In this document: in pieces, positions 1-6,889 of the stretch
How the letters are laid out: each line of letters opens with the position of its first letter
Position numbering within the stretch: position 1 is the stretch's first letter
DNA from: Candidatus Hydrogenedentota bacterium
GTDB taxonomy: Bacteria; Hydrogenedentota; Hydrogenedentia; Hydrogenedentales; CAITNO01
Assembly (NCBI GenBank): GCA_029554925.1
Contig: JAKPUV010000444.1
Span: forward strand, 1 to 14,967
Reading direction: 5' to 3'
Length of the DNA: 14,967 nucleotides
Program-made: the position numbers and the translations under genes
Notes under the pieces: generated by a model
Told to the model about the DNA's origin: nothing
Database searches by the model: none
What the model saw: the letters and a program-made list of their open reading frames with translations, nothing else

Positions 1-1499
1 GGCGGGGCGAAGGGCTCGATGGGGGCGGGGCCGAAGGCCAGCAGGGGCAGGGCGTCCGCGTCCACCACGTTGACCGCCGGGTTGAGTCCCATGCCGTAGC
101 TGAGGAGGGTCTCGGGGGCCAGCGGCGCGCCGGTGCGCAGGAGGAGGCGTCCGGGCACGCCGGGCACGGTCTGCACGGCGAAGAAGACGTCGCGGCCGGG
201 CTCGTCCGCCGAGGCGGACACGGCGAAGCCGCGCAGGATGTTGCCGCCGCCATTAAGGTCACCGGCCACGTTGGAGCAGTCCACCCAGATTTCCGTGCGG
301 GCCTCGTTGGCGAACTGGGCCTTCTCGAAATCCGGCCCGCGCCGGACCGCCGCGCCTTCGCGCACGAGCGGCAGGGCCATGCGGCCCAGGCGCTCGCCGA
401 GGACCCGGTGGCCGTCCCACCCGATGTGGATGCCGTCGCTCATCTGGAGGTCGTTGGCCGCCGTCACGTGGACGCCGGGGAACTCCCGCGCGGCGCGGCG
501 CTGCTGCTCGCGCACCTTGTTCCAGCCCAAAGCCGTCTCGGGCGCCAGCACGACGACGCGGCCGATCTGCACGGTGAACACGGGAAGGTCGGGGTTGCCG
601 GTGTCGCGGCGGACGGACTCGACGAAGGTCTTGAAGCGGTCGAAATAGGTGTCGCAGGCGCCGGGGGCGCTGTCCGACTCGCCCTGGTACCAGAGCATGC
701 CGCGGACCTTTCCGCCCGCCCGTTTCACCTGTGCGGCCATGTTGCCGTAGAGGCTCGCCTCGCCCTTGTCGAGCAGGGCGGGGCTCCACTCGTCGAGCGA
801 GGTGCCGCCGAAGGCGCAGGGGATGAGGCCCACGGGCACCTTGGTCTCGTTGGCGAGGAACTCGGCGAAGAAGACGTCGCAGCCCGCGCCGCCCCAGGGC
901 GTCCCCTCCCGGCTCGCCTTGCGCGCCGCGAGGATGTCCTCCTCCGCCTTGTAGCCGCCGCGGCCCAGCAGCAGCTCGCGCATCACCGGCGCGTCCGACT
1001 CGACGATGCGGTGGGTAGGCGCGGCGGCGGGGCGCCACGCGTTGTCCATGCCGAGCATGGCGACGAGCGGGTGCGGCGTCTGCGGCCCGGGCACCGGCGC
1101 GGCGCCCTGCATGTTGGACTGTCCGGCGAGGATCCACAGGTCGCCCACGAGCACGCCCTGGAAGGCGGCGCGGAAGGTCTCCTTGCCGTCCATGCCCCGC
1201 GCGGCCACCTCGATGCCGTAGGGGCCGCCCGCGGGCAGGTTCTTCAGCAGCAGCCCCGCGCGCCCGCGCTCCGGGTCCTGGGCCACGCGGAGGGTGTCGC
1301 GGAGGGGGTCCGCGCCGGGACGGGTGACGGCGTATTCCACGGTCTCGCCCGCGAAAAGTTCGGCGGGCAGCTCGACGACGCAGGCGGCCACGCCGGAGGC
1401 GTCGCGCTGGAGGACCTGGTGGTCGGCGGTCAGGCGGACGGCGGCGGTGTCGTCGAGGGGCACCAGCAGGGCGGCAAGGACCAGTGCGACAGCGGTCAT
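1..1499 (-). CDS. Sialate O-acetylesterase (SASA/SGNH family), 3' end beyond window
   Basis: Predicted exported carbohydrate esterase that removes O-acetyl groups, in characterised relatives from sialic acid or acetylated glycans. The frame is open for 499 codons from ATG at 1499 to the left edge with no stop. Visible motifs are AGQSNMQG with the likely nucleophile Ser128 (block I of the SASA domain, PF03629), CAFGGTSLDEW near 228-238, LWYQGESDS near 269-277 and SDGIHIGWDGHR near 354-365, which carries the probable Asp355/His358 pair. Residues 1-20 are hydrophobic and signal-like but lack an N-terminal Lys/Arg. AAAGGA lies 7 nt before the ATG and supports this start. A beta-rich region of about 120 residues precedes the catalytic domain, as is usual in bacterial SASA proteins. 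It begins 37 bp after the URO-D gene on the same strand, so the two are probably cotranscribed. The true substrate is not readable from sequence. Confidence 0.9.
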   Translation of the reverse strand, partial: MTAVALVLAALLVPLDDTAAVRLTADHQVLQRDASGVAACVVELPAELFAGETVEYAVTRPGADPLRDTLRVAQDPERGRAGLLLKNLPAGGPYGIEVAARGMDGKETFRAAFQGVLVGDLWILAGQSNMQGAAPVPGPQTPHPLVAMLGMDNAWRPAAAPTHRIVESDAPVMRELLLGRGGYKAEEDILAARKASREGTPWGGAGCDVFFAEFLANETKVPVGLIPCAFGGTSLDEWSPALLDKGEASLYGNMAAQVKRAGGKVRGMLWYQGESDSAPGACDTYFDRFKTFVESVRRDTGNPDLPVFTVQIGRVVVLAPETALGWNKVREQQRRAAREFPGVHVTAANDLQMSDGIHIGWDGHRVLGERLGRMALPLVREGAAVRRGPDFEKAQFANEARTEIWVDCSNVAGDLNGGGNILRGFAVSASADEPGRDVFFAVQTVPGVPGRLLLRTGAPLAPETLLSYGMGLNPAVNVVDADALPLLAFGPAPIEPFAP

Positions 1500-1536
1500 G
1501 GGGGGTTCCTTTCGGCGGCGCGGGGGCGCGGCCGGG

Positions 1537-2907
1537 TCAGCGTTTCTTCTTCGCGCGCCAGGCGTCCTCGATGGCCGCCACGAGCGTGTCAATGTCCGGG
1601 ATGATGGAGATGAACCGGGGCTGCCCGTCGAGGCAGATGGCGGGGATGTTCTTGAGGCCGAGGCGGCACATCATGCCGACGCCGGCGCGGTTCTTGATCT
1701 TGTGCTCCTTCACGCGCACGGGGGCCTGGGCGCGCTCGGCGGCGCGCACGGCCGCGTCGAGCATGTACTGGCAGGGGGCGCAGGCGGCGGAGTCGAGGGT
1801 GACGCAGTCCACGGTGATGCCGATCTCCTGCGCGTAGTCCGGCAGGACGATGTCGTCGAAGGCGTCCGCGCTGGCCTGCGCGGCCACGCGGGCGATGTCG
1901 CGCAGGTAGGGGTCGCGGGCCATGTCGGCGACGACGCGCAGGTTGCGGTCCGGCGTGGCGTAGGGCAGGTCGCATCCCGGCGCGAGGAGGAACCCCGGGC
2001 CGTAGCCCTCGTCGAGGCAGCGGATCGCGTCGAGCTTCGCGTCGTCGGGCGTGCCCATGAGCAGCACCGTCGTCAGGCGCATGTTGCCGCCGTAGGACTT
2101 GCGGTGGTGGGCCGCGTGCTCGCGCAGCGCCACCAGCGGGATGTTCTCGTCAATGGACACGTTGTCGCACGCCGTCGCGCACATGGCGCCCAGGTTCCGC
2201 GTCGCGTCGCCGCACACGAACAGCGAGGAGTAGCCCCCCGCCTCCCGCACGCCCGTGAAGACCCGGTCCAGCGCCGGGGCGATGAACTCCGTGAAATGCT
2301 CCGTGGAGACTTGGCTCGTCATGGGGTCCACCACGGCGACAATGGGCACGCCGAGGTCCAGGTAGAACCGCGCGCAGCGCAGCGCGGTGTCCGCGCAGCG
2401 GTCCATGGCCGCGCGCACGCCGTCCGGGTCCGTGAGCAGGTCGAGGAACAGCTCGCTGCCGCGCAGGTGGGACAGGAGCGTGAAGGGCCCCGTGATGAGC
2501 CCGTAGAGGGCGAGGCCGGCCCCCGCCTTCTCCACCAGCCCCCTCGTGGCCGCCGCGATGACGGGGAAGCGCCCCGCGTCGAAGGACAGCTCCGGCAGGG
2601 CGGTGATGTCCGCCAGGGTCTCCAGCGGGTGCGACACCACGGACGGGGGCACGTCCTCCGCCCAGGCCAGGCGGCAGCCCAGGGCCTCCGCCTCCACCTG
2701 GAGGTCGAAAACCACCGGCAGGCCGTCCGGGCGGTACAGTTCCGCCGCCATGAGCTGCCCCCGCACAATCGCCTCGGCGGAGCGCAGGTACTCATGGGCG
2801 GGCATGCCGATGAGGAACCCGCCGTGGACCCCCACAAAGGGCACCCAGGGCACCCGGGGCGTCGTCTCCCGGCGGAACGCGGCCAGCACCAGCTCTTTTC
2901 CCGTCAT
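1537..2907 (-). CDS. URO-D/MtaA family methyltransferase-like protein with C-terminal thioredoxin-like CxxC domain
   Basis: A 456-residue protein. Residues 1 to about 340 have the uroporphyrinogen-decarboxylase fold as used in corrinoid methyltransferases (MtaA/CmuA group) rather than haem synthesis. Examples are TGKELVLAAFRRE at the N-terminus, GLITGPFTLLSHLRG (136-150), FVCGD (230-234), DNVSIDE (248-254) and LLAPGCDLP (307-315). MtaA binds zinc through His-X-Cys plus a later Cys. Here the two cysteines appear to be Cys232 and Cys312, but the His position is Phe230. Residues about 362-456 form a second domain with a CAPC motif (376-379), a predicted beta strand before it and KNIPAICLDGQPRF near 419-432, which reads as a thioredoxin/glutaredoxin-like fold. 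The ATG at 2907 is preferred over an in-frame upstream start at 2997 because AGGAG sits 8 nt before it and homology begins there. It leads a probable two-gene operon with the esterase. The methyl donor and acceptor are unknown. Confidence 0.88.
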   Translation of the reverse strand: MTGKELVLAAFRRETTPRVPWVPFVGVHGGFLIGMPAHEYLRSAEAIVRGQLMAAELYRPDGLPVVFDLQVEAEALGCRLAWAEDVPPSVVSHPLETLADITALPELSFDAGRFPVIAAATRGLVEKAGAGLALYGLITGPFTLLSHLRGSELFLDLLTDPDGVRAAMDRCADTALRCARFYLDLGVPIVAVVDPMTSQVSTEHFTEFIAPALDRVFTGVREAGGYSSLFVCGDATRNLGAMCATACDNVSIDENIPLVALREHAAHHRKSYGGNMRLTTVLLMGTPDDAKLDAIRCLDEGYGPGFLLAPGCDLPYATPDRNLRVVADMARDPYLRDIARVAAQASADAFDDIVLPDYAQEIGITVDCVTLDSAACAPCQYMLDAAVRAAERAQAPVRVKEHKIKNRAGVGMMCRLGLKNIPAICLDGQPRFISIIPDIDTLVAAIEDAWRAKKKR

Positions 2908-2943
2908 TGTTCCGTCTCCTGCGGGTTGCGGCGGACACTGGAA

Positions 2944-2952
2944 AGTGTAGCA
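2944..2952 (-). promoter_or_regulatory. Extended -10 promoter for the URO-D gene
   Basis: On the minus strand the sequence reads TGC-TACACT, an extended -10 element about 37 nt upstream of the ATG at 2907. No recognisable -35 box is present, which is typical of the extended -10 class. It lies back to back with the tRNA promoter on the other strand. Confidence 0.5.
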
Positions 2953-2990
2953 CGTTCCCCCGGGGCGCGGACACCCGGGCGCGGGGCGGG

Positions 2991-3020
2991 TTGACACCCT
3001 TCCGGCAACCGGTGTATCGT
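2991..3020 (+). promoter_or_regulatory. Sigma-70 promoter of tRNA-Leu
   Basis: TTGACA (2991-2996), an 18-bp spacer, then TATCGT (3015-3020). Transcription would start near 3027, about 40 nt before the mature tRNA 5' end at 3067. Confidence 0.7.
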
Positions 3021-3066
3021 AGCGGCCGCCCTGCGGTTCCCCGCCGCGGGGCGACCCTCCCCCCGT

Positions 3067-3153
3067 GCCGGGATGGCGAAATTGGCAGACGCAGTGGACT
3101 CAAAATCCACCGGTAGCGATACCGTGGGGGTTCGACCCCCCCTCCCGGCACCA
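3067..3153 (+). tRNA. tRNA-Leu (anticodon CAA)
   Basis: The 87-nt sequence folds as a complete class II cloverleaf with encoded CCA. The acceptor stem is GCCGGGA (3067-3073) with TCCCGGC (3143-3149), followed by A and CCA at 3151-3153. The anticodon stem GTGGA/TCCAC encloses the loop CTCAAAA, giving anticodon CAA at 3101-3103, which reads UUG. The long variable arm CGGTA-gcga-TACCG (3111-3124) is the leucine-type arm. The T arm is GGGGG-TTCGACC-CCCCC (3126-3142). A run of seven T (3159-3165) just after the CCA may help end the transcript. No other tRNA lies next to it. Confidence 0.97.
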
Positions 3154-3188
3154 TTTCCTTTTTTTCACCCCCCCGCGCCCTTTTCCGC

Positions 3189-3217
3189 TTGACGGGTTTC
3201 CCCGGAAGGACTATGAT
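3189..3217 (+). promoter_or_regulatory. Sigma-70 promoter upstream of the membrane/GspG-like gene
   Basis: TTGACG (3189-3194), a 17-bp spacer, then TATGAT (3212-3217). The predicted start near 3224 leaves a leader of about 45 nt in which CCGCCG repeats (from 3222) could pair with CGGCGG (3245-3250), just ahead of the ribosome-binding site at 3255-3260. Confidence 0.75.
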
Positions 3218-3268
3218 CATTCCGCCGCCGCCGGGGGGGGCTCACGGCGGCAACGGGAGGCCGAAGGC

Positions 3269-4183
3269 ATGAAAATGAGACGGGCGGCGTCCGTGGTGCT
3301 CGCGTTCTTTCTGGCGGTGCTTGCCACCCTGGCCTACATGGCGCTCGTGGGCGAGATCACCGGACTCGGCCAGATGCCGGCGCTGTATGTGTTCGGGGGC
3401 CTTTCCGCCTCCGGACTGCTTCTGCCGTTGTGGTGCCTGGGGTTTCTGGCGCTGAACGCGCTCCAGGGGCGGCGGCAGCCCCCGCCCCCCCGGAGCCCCC
3501 TGAAGCGGGCGGCGCTCGGGACCGTCTCCCTTGTGCTGATGGCGGCAGGCGCGCTGTCCGCGCTGTTGATTCATCATGGGGGCGTGTGCATGACGCAGCG
3601 GGCGGAGGCCGCGCGCGCGAATTTTTCCTGCGGGCAGGTGAGGTTGTTGGAGACCGTCTGCGCCCGGCTGCTGGCGGACTCGGGGCAGGGCACCATGGAA
3701 AGTTTGCTCACCCCGCCCGCCGCCGGGGAGGGGAATCCCGCCGCGCCCCTGGACTGGAACACGGCCCTCCCCGAACTGCTGCGGAAGGGGAACGCCGCCG
3801 ACCTGCCGCTGGACCCGCAGGTGCTGGCGCGGCTTGCCCCCGGGTATCCCGAGGCCTTCGTGGACGCCAAGCGATGGTGGCGGCCCCTGTTCTCTCCCCC
3901 CCTGCCGCCGGACGCGTTGCTGGACGCCTGGGAGCGCCCCTTCCAGTTCGCCCCGCCCGACCAGCCCGAGGGCGCGGTGACCGTCACCTCCCCCGGCCCC
4001 GACGGCGTGCTGTCCAAAGACGACATCGGCAGGGACTTCCTCCCCGTGATGGACCAGGATATCGTGGCCCACACGTTCTACGACGCCGCCCCCATCAACC
4101 GCACCCCCTTCGGACGCCTCTACACCCTCCTCACCGGGGGTAAATGGACGTCGAAAAACGAGAACATCCTGCACAACGAGTAG
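3269..4183 (+). CDS. Inner-membrane protein with pseudopilin (GspG)-like C-terminal domain
   Basis: A 304-residue protein of unknown function. Three hydrophobic segments are visible at about 7-28, 38-65 and 84-101, with a basic, proline-rich loop (68-80) between the second and third. After the third helix, TQRAEAARANFSCGQVRLLETVCARLLADSG (written here by position: 109-139) resembles the amphipathic helix that follows the hydrophobic segment of type II secretion major pseudopilins. The C-terminal part has DAWERPFQF (219-227) and then VTSPGPDGVLSKDDIGRDF (239-257). These match the DPWGNPYQY and calcium-binding Asp-rich loop pattern of GspG. It has no type IV prepilin cleavage site at its N-terminus, so it is probably not a pilin, but a fixed membrane protein using the same ectodomain. 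GGGAGG 8 nt before ATG 3269 fixes the start. It has its own promoter. No other secretion gene is nearby. Confidence 0.85.
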   Translation: MKMRRAASVVLAFFLAVLATLAYMALVGEITGLGQMPALYVFGGLSASGLLLPLWCLGFLALNALQGRRQPPPPRSPLKRAALGTVSLVLMAAGALSALLIHHGGVCMTQRAEAARANFSCGQVRLLETVCARLLADSGQGTMESLLTPPAAGEGNPAAPLDWNTALPELLRKGNAADLPLDPQVLARLAPGYPEAFVDAKRWWRPLFSPPLPPDALLDAWERPFQFAPPDQPEGAVTVTSPGPDGVLSKDDIGRDFLPVMDQDIVAHTFYDAAPINRTPFGRLYTLLTGGKWTSKNENILHNE

Positions 4184-4206
4184 CGTCCCCCTCTTTCGCA
4201 CGTTCC

Positions 4207-4235
4207 TTGACAGGCTCCGGGAAGTGCATTATGAT
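4207..4235 (+). promoter_or_regulatory. Near-consensus sigma-70 promoter for the DUF7948 gene
   Basis: TTGACA (4207-4212), a 17-bp spacer, then TATGAT (4230-4235). It lies 23 bp after the stop of the preceding gene, and predicts a leader of about 125 nt before ATG 4367. It is one of the strongest-looking promoters in the window. Confidence 0.78.
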
Positions 4236-4366
4236 TTCAGAGAGGGCATGCTATTGTCTTGTCTCTAGTCGAGGTGTTCGGACGGCGGTCTCTCCCCGTT
4301 TGCCCTTTCGCGCTGCTTTGTCCCGCGCCGCGTCCGGCTCCTCACAGCAGAAAAAAGGCGGATGCC

Positions 4367-5281
4367 ATGAAGAAGCGTGCCGGATTGTGGATCTTGGGGT
4401 GCGTCATGGCGGCGACGGGGGTGGCGGGGACCGAATCGGCCCCGTCGGCGGCGTCGTCGCCGCAGGCGCAGGCGGCGGTGGCCGCGTTCATGCAGGGGCC
4501 GTCGGTGTTCATCGAGAACGCCGGGCAGTGGGGCGCGCCGGAGATCCGCTTTGCGCTGGACGGCCAGGGGGCGAACGTGGGCCTGACGGACCGGGGGCCG
4601 AAGTTCCAGTTGTTCCGCGAACTGCCGCGCCCGGCGGAGGCGGCGGAGGAGGCGGACCGGGCCGACCCGGCGCGCGCCGGGGACCGCGCGCCCGCGCCGC
4701 GGGAGATGCACGCCTTCGGCCTGCTGTTTGACGGGGCGGCGGCGGTGTCCCCGGAGGGCCGCGGCCTCTCAGAGCGCACCTACAACTACAACGTGGGGCC
4801 CGTGGAGCAGCACCGTTCCGGCGTGCGGTCCTTCGAGTCGGTCTGGTATTCCTCGGTGTGGCCCGGGGTGGACCTGGAGGTGACGGGCCGCCGCACGGGG
4901 GTCAAGTACACCTTCCACGTGGCCCCCGGCGCCGACTGGCGGTCCGTCACGCTGCGCTACGACGGGATCCAGGGCCTGTCCCTGCGCGCCGACGGCGGCC
5001 TCGAAATCCGCGTGAAGGAGGGCTGGGAGCCCCTCGTGGACGCCGCCCCCCTCGTCTACCAGGAGGTTGACGGCGAAAAGCGCCCCGTGGCGGGCGCCTT
5101 CCGCCTGGTGGACGACCACGCCTACGGCTTCGACGTCACCGGCGCGTACGACCCCGCGCGCCCGCTGGTGATTGACCCCGACATTGCCTGGGGCGTCGGC
5201 CCCGGCGGGGACAGCCCCCCGCGCGCGGCGTGGGGTCAGGCGGCGGGCATGGCCTTTGGCGGGCCCACGGACGGGCGTTGA
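4367..5281 (+). CDS. Exported DUF7948-type protein lacking SBBP repeats
   Basis: A 304-residue protein with a signal peptide at about 1-21 (MKKRAGLWILG..., then ATGVAGT). Residues about 45-272 match the domain I know as DUF7948, the N-terminal domain of SBBP beta-propeller surface proteins. Landmarks are FIENAGQWGAPEIRF (48-62), ERTYNYNVGP (136-145), SVWPGVDLEV (163-172), TFHVAPGADWRSVTLRY (182-198), LVYQEVDGEKRPV (229-241) and YDPARPLVIDPDIAW (261-275). In the usual architecture this leads into several SBBP repeats with LGG...D motifs. Here only about 29 residues follow (GVGPGGDSPPRAAWGQAAGMAFG) before TGA, looking like a worn first repeat. Downstream frames show no repeats, so a simple frameshift is not supported. 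AAGG 8 nt before ATG 4367 supports the start. Function is unknown; a cell-surface role is inferred from the family. Confidence 0.82.
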   Translation: MKKRAGLWILGCVMAATGVAGTESAPSAASSPQAQAAVAAFMQGPSVFIENAGQWGAPEIRFALDGQGANVGLTDRGPKFQLFRELPRPAEAAEEADRADPARAGDRAPAPREMHAFGLLFDGAAAVSPEGRGLSERTYNYNVGPVEQHRSGVRSFESVWYSSVWPGVDLEVTGRRTGVKYTFHVAPGADWRSVTLRYDGIQGLSLRADGGLEIRVKEGWEPLVDAAPLVYQEVDGEKRPVAGAFRLVDDHAYGFDVTGAYDPARPLVIDPDIAWGVGPGGDSPPRAAWGQAAGMAFGGPTDGR

Positions 5282-5460
5282 CGGAAGGCGTCCGCGGGGG
5301 CCGCGCCCCTGCCGAATTTCTGAACGGCCGGCACTGTGGGCGGACAGCCCCCGGACGCGGCGGGCTTCCCGCCCCGCACGACGAAACCCGGCGTCCGCGC
5401 GGGGGGTCAAACAACACGGCCGGGGGCGTGGTGTGCCCGCGCGCCGCGAAAGGAGCCCCC

Positions 5461-6786
5461 ATGAAAACACGCCTCTTCCTCCCCTGCTGCCTGACCGCCG
5501 CAGCGTGCCTGCTGGCCGTTTCCTGCCAGACCGCCCCGAAACCCGCCGACCCCGTGAAGCCGAAGGAGGTGGAGATCTCCGCCACGGCGCAGGCGGACAA
5601 CGCGAAGCTGGCCGCCGCGCCGCAGGAGGCGGCCCCGCCCGCCTTGCCCGCGGACCACTGGCTGGCCGGAACCAGCGACGTGCCGGACATGGTGCCCGCG
5701 ACCATCGCGCCCGACGCCCCCCGCGTGCTCCTGCGCGAGCACGGCCCCGCGTACCTGGAGCAGATCGGGACCGAGCGCGTGTTGCACCTGGAGGGGTCGC
5801 ATTACGACATGGGCTTCCAGCACGGCGCGCTGATGAAGGACGAGATCGTGCAGGCCGCCGCGCGGATCATGGCCATCGGCAACATCTCGTGGAAGGGCAA
5901 CTTCGCGGAAAGCCTGGACGAGGCGTGGAACCGCACGAGCGCGCACCTTCCGGAAAAGTACAAGGAGGAGCTGAGGGGGATGGCCGACGCGACGGGCCTG
6001 CCGCTGGCGGACGTGCAGCGCTTCACCATCTTCCCCGAGCTGTTCCACTGCAGCGGCTTCGCCCTGTGGGGCAAGGCCACGGCGGACGGCGAGCTGCTCC
6101 ACGGCCGCGTGCTGGACTACATGCGCTCCGCCGGGCTGGACAAGTGGGCGCTGGTCATCATCCAGAAGCCCCAGGGCGCCAACGCCTTCGTCAATGTCGC
6201 CTACTCCGGACTCGTCGGCAGCGTCACGGGCATGAACGACCAGCAGGTCGGCGTGGGCGAGATGGGCGGCGGCGGCGCGGGCAAGTGGGACGGCATGCCC
6301 ATGACCTTCCTCGTGCGCGAGTGCCTGGAGTCGGGGAACACGCTGGACGACGTGGTGCGCATCATGCGCGACACGCCGCGCACCTGCGAGTACTACTACG
6401 TCATCAGCGACGCGAAGGCGGAGAACGGGCGAGGCATGGCCTACGGCGTGGCGGCCTTCCCCGAGCAGATCAAGTTCATCGGCCCCAACGAGTTCGACGA
6501 GCGCCTGCCCCACCCCTATGAGGACGCCGTGCTGCTGTCGGCGGGCGGCCGCTACGAGTGCCTCGCGGCGCGCGCGGGCAAGATGTACGGCAAGTTCACC
6601 CCGCAGACGGCGCTGGACCTGATGGCCCGCGGCGTGTCCATGACCAGCAACATGCACAACGCGCTGTACAAGCCGAAGACCATGGAAATCTGGGTGGCCA
6701 ACTCCACCGTGCGCCACCCCGCCTGCAACCTGCCCTACCGCCACTACGACATCCGCGCCCTCATGGCCTCCAAGCCCGGGAAATAG
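5461..6786 (+). CDS. Lipoprotein of the C45 peptidase/acyltransferase (AAT) Ntn-hydrolase family
   Basis: A 441-residue predicted lipoprotein. The leader MKTRLFLPCCLTAAACLLAVSC puts a lipobox-like AVSC at Cys22, followed by a flexible Ala/Pro/Glu-rich linker to about residue 75. Residues about 100-430 resemble acyl-CoA:6-aminopenicillanate acyltransferase and related C45 hydrolases. Landmarks are HLEGSHYDMGFQHGALMKDEI near 111-131, CSGFALWGKATADGELLHGRVLDY starting at Cys197, GSVTGMNDQQVGVGEMGG, and TSNMHNALY near the end. Cys197 is the expected N-terminal nucleophile after self-cleavage, and the GELLHGRVLDY block matches the family's GxLxxGRNxDW. In classic members a Gly precedes the Cys; here it is His196, so autoprocessing may differ. 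AAAGGAG 5 nt before ATG 5461 fixes the start. No separate promoter was found in the 179-bp gap, so it may be cotranscribed with the DUF7948 gene. The substrate is unknown; an amide or acyl bond is expected. Confidence 0.85.
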   Translation: MKTRLFLPCCLTAAACLLAVSCQTAPKPADPVKPKEVEISATAQADNAKLAAAPQEAAPPALPADHWLAGTSDVPDMVPATIAPDAPRVLLREHGPAYLEQIGTERVLHLEGSHYDMGFQHGALMKDEIVQAAARIMAIGNISWKGNFAESLDEAWNRTSAHLPEKYKEELRGMADATGLPLADVQRFTIFPELFHCSGFALWGKATADGELLHGRVLDYMRSAGLDKWALVIIQKPQGANAFVNVAYSGLVGSVTGMNDQQVGVGEMGGGGAGKWDGMPMTFLVRECLESGNTLDDVVRIMRDTPRTCEYYYVISDAKAENGRGMAYGVAAFPEQIKFIGPNEFDERLPHPYEDAVLLSAGGRYECLAARAGKMYGKFTPQTALDLMARGVSMTSNMHNALYKPKTMEIWVANSTVRHPACNLPYRHYDIRALMASKPGK

Positions 6787-6889
6787 GCGGGAATACCCGG
6801 CGGGGGTCTGCGCGTTGCCCTTGGAGCCTGGGAGCGGGCGCGTAAACCCTTCGGGGCGCGCGCGCGTTCCCGGTATGGGACCATCAGGC

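Noticed and set aside
408..1604. Long plus-strand open frame of about 400 codons opposite the esterase
   Set aside because: It is a shadow of a GC-rich gene: the minus strand has clear SASA motifs, a ribosome-binding site and continuous homology, while this frame is Ala/Gly/Arg/Val-rich with no domain.
1294..2994. Plus-strand open frame of 566 codons opposite the URO-D gene
   Set aside because: It lies antisense to a well-supported gene, spans two genes and shows only biased composition (Arg/His/Gly/Val) with no recognisable motif.
2908..2997. Upstream in-frame start for the URO-D protein adding 30 residues
   Set aside because: The added residues have no homology; the ribosome-binding site AGGAG and the extended -10 promoter fall inside this extension.
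3065..3268. In-frame extension of the membrane-protein gene through the tRNA
   Set aside because: The frame merely stays open across tRNA-Leu and its downstream spacer; promoter and ribosome-binding site place the start at 3269.
5172..6521. Alternative 449-codon frame overlapping the DUF7948 and C45 genes, considered as frameshifted SBBP repeats
   Set aside because: No SBBP repeat or other motif is visible in it or in the other downstream frames, and the C45 frame has clear family signatures.
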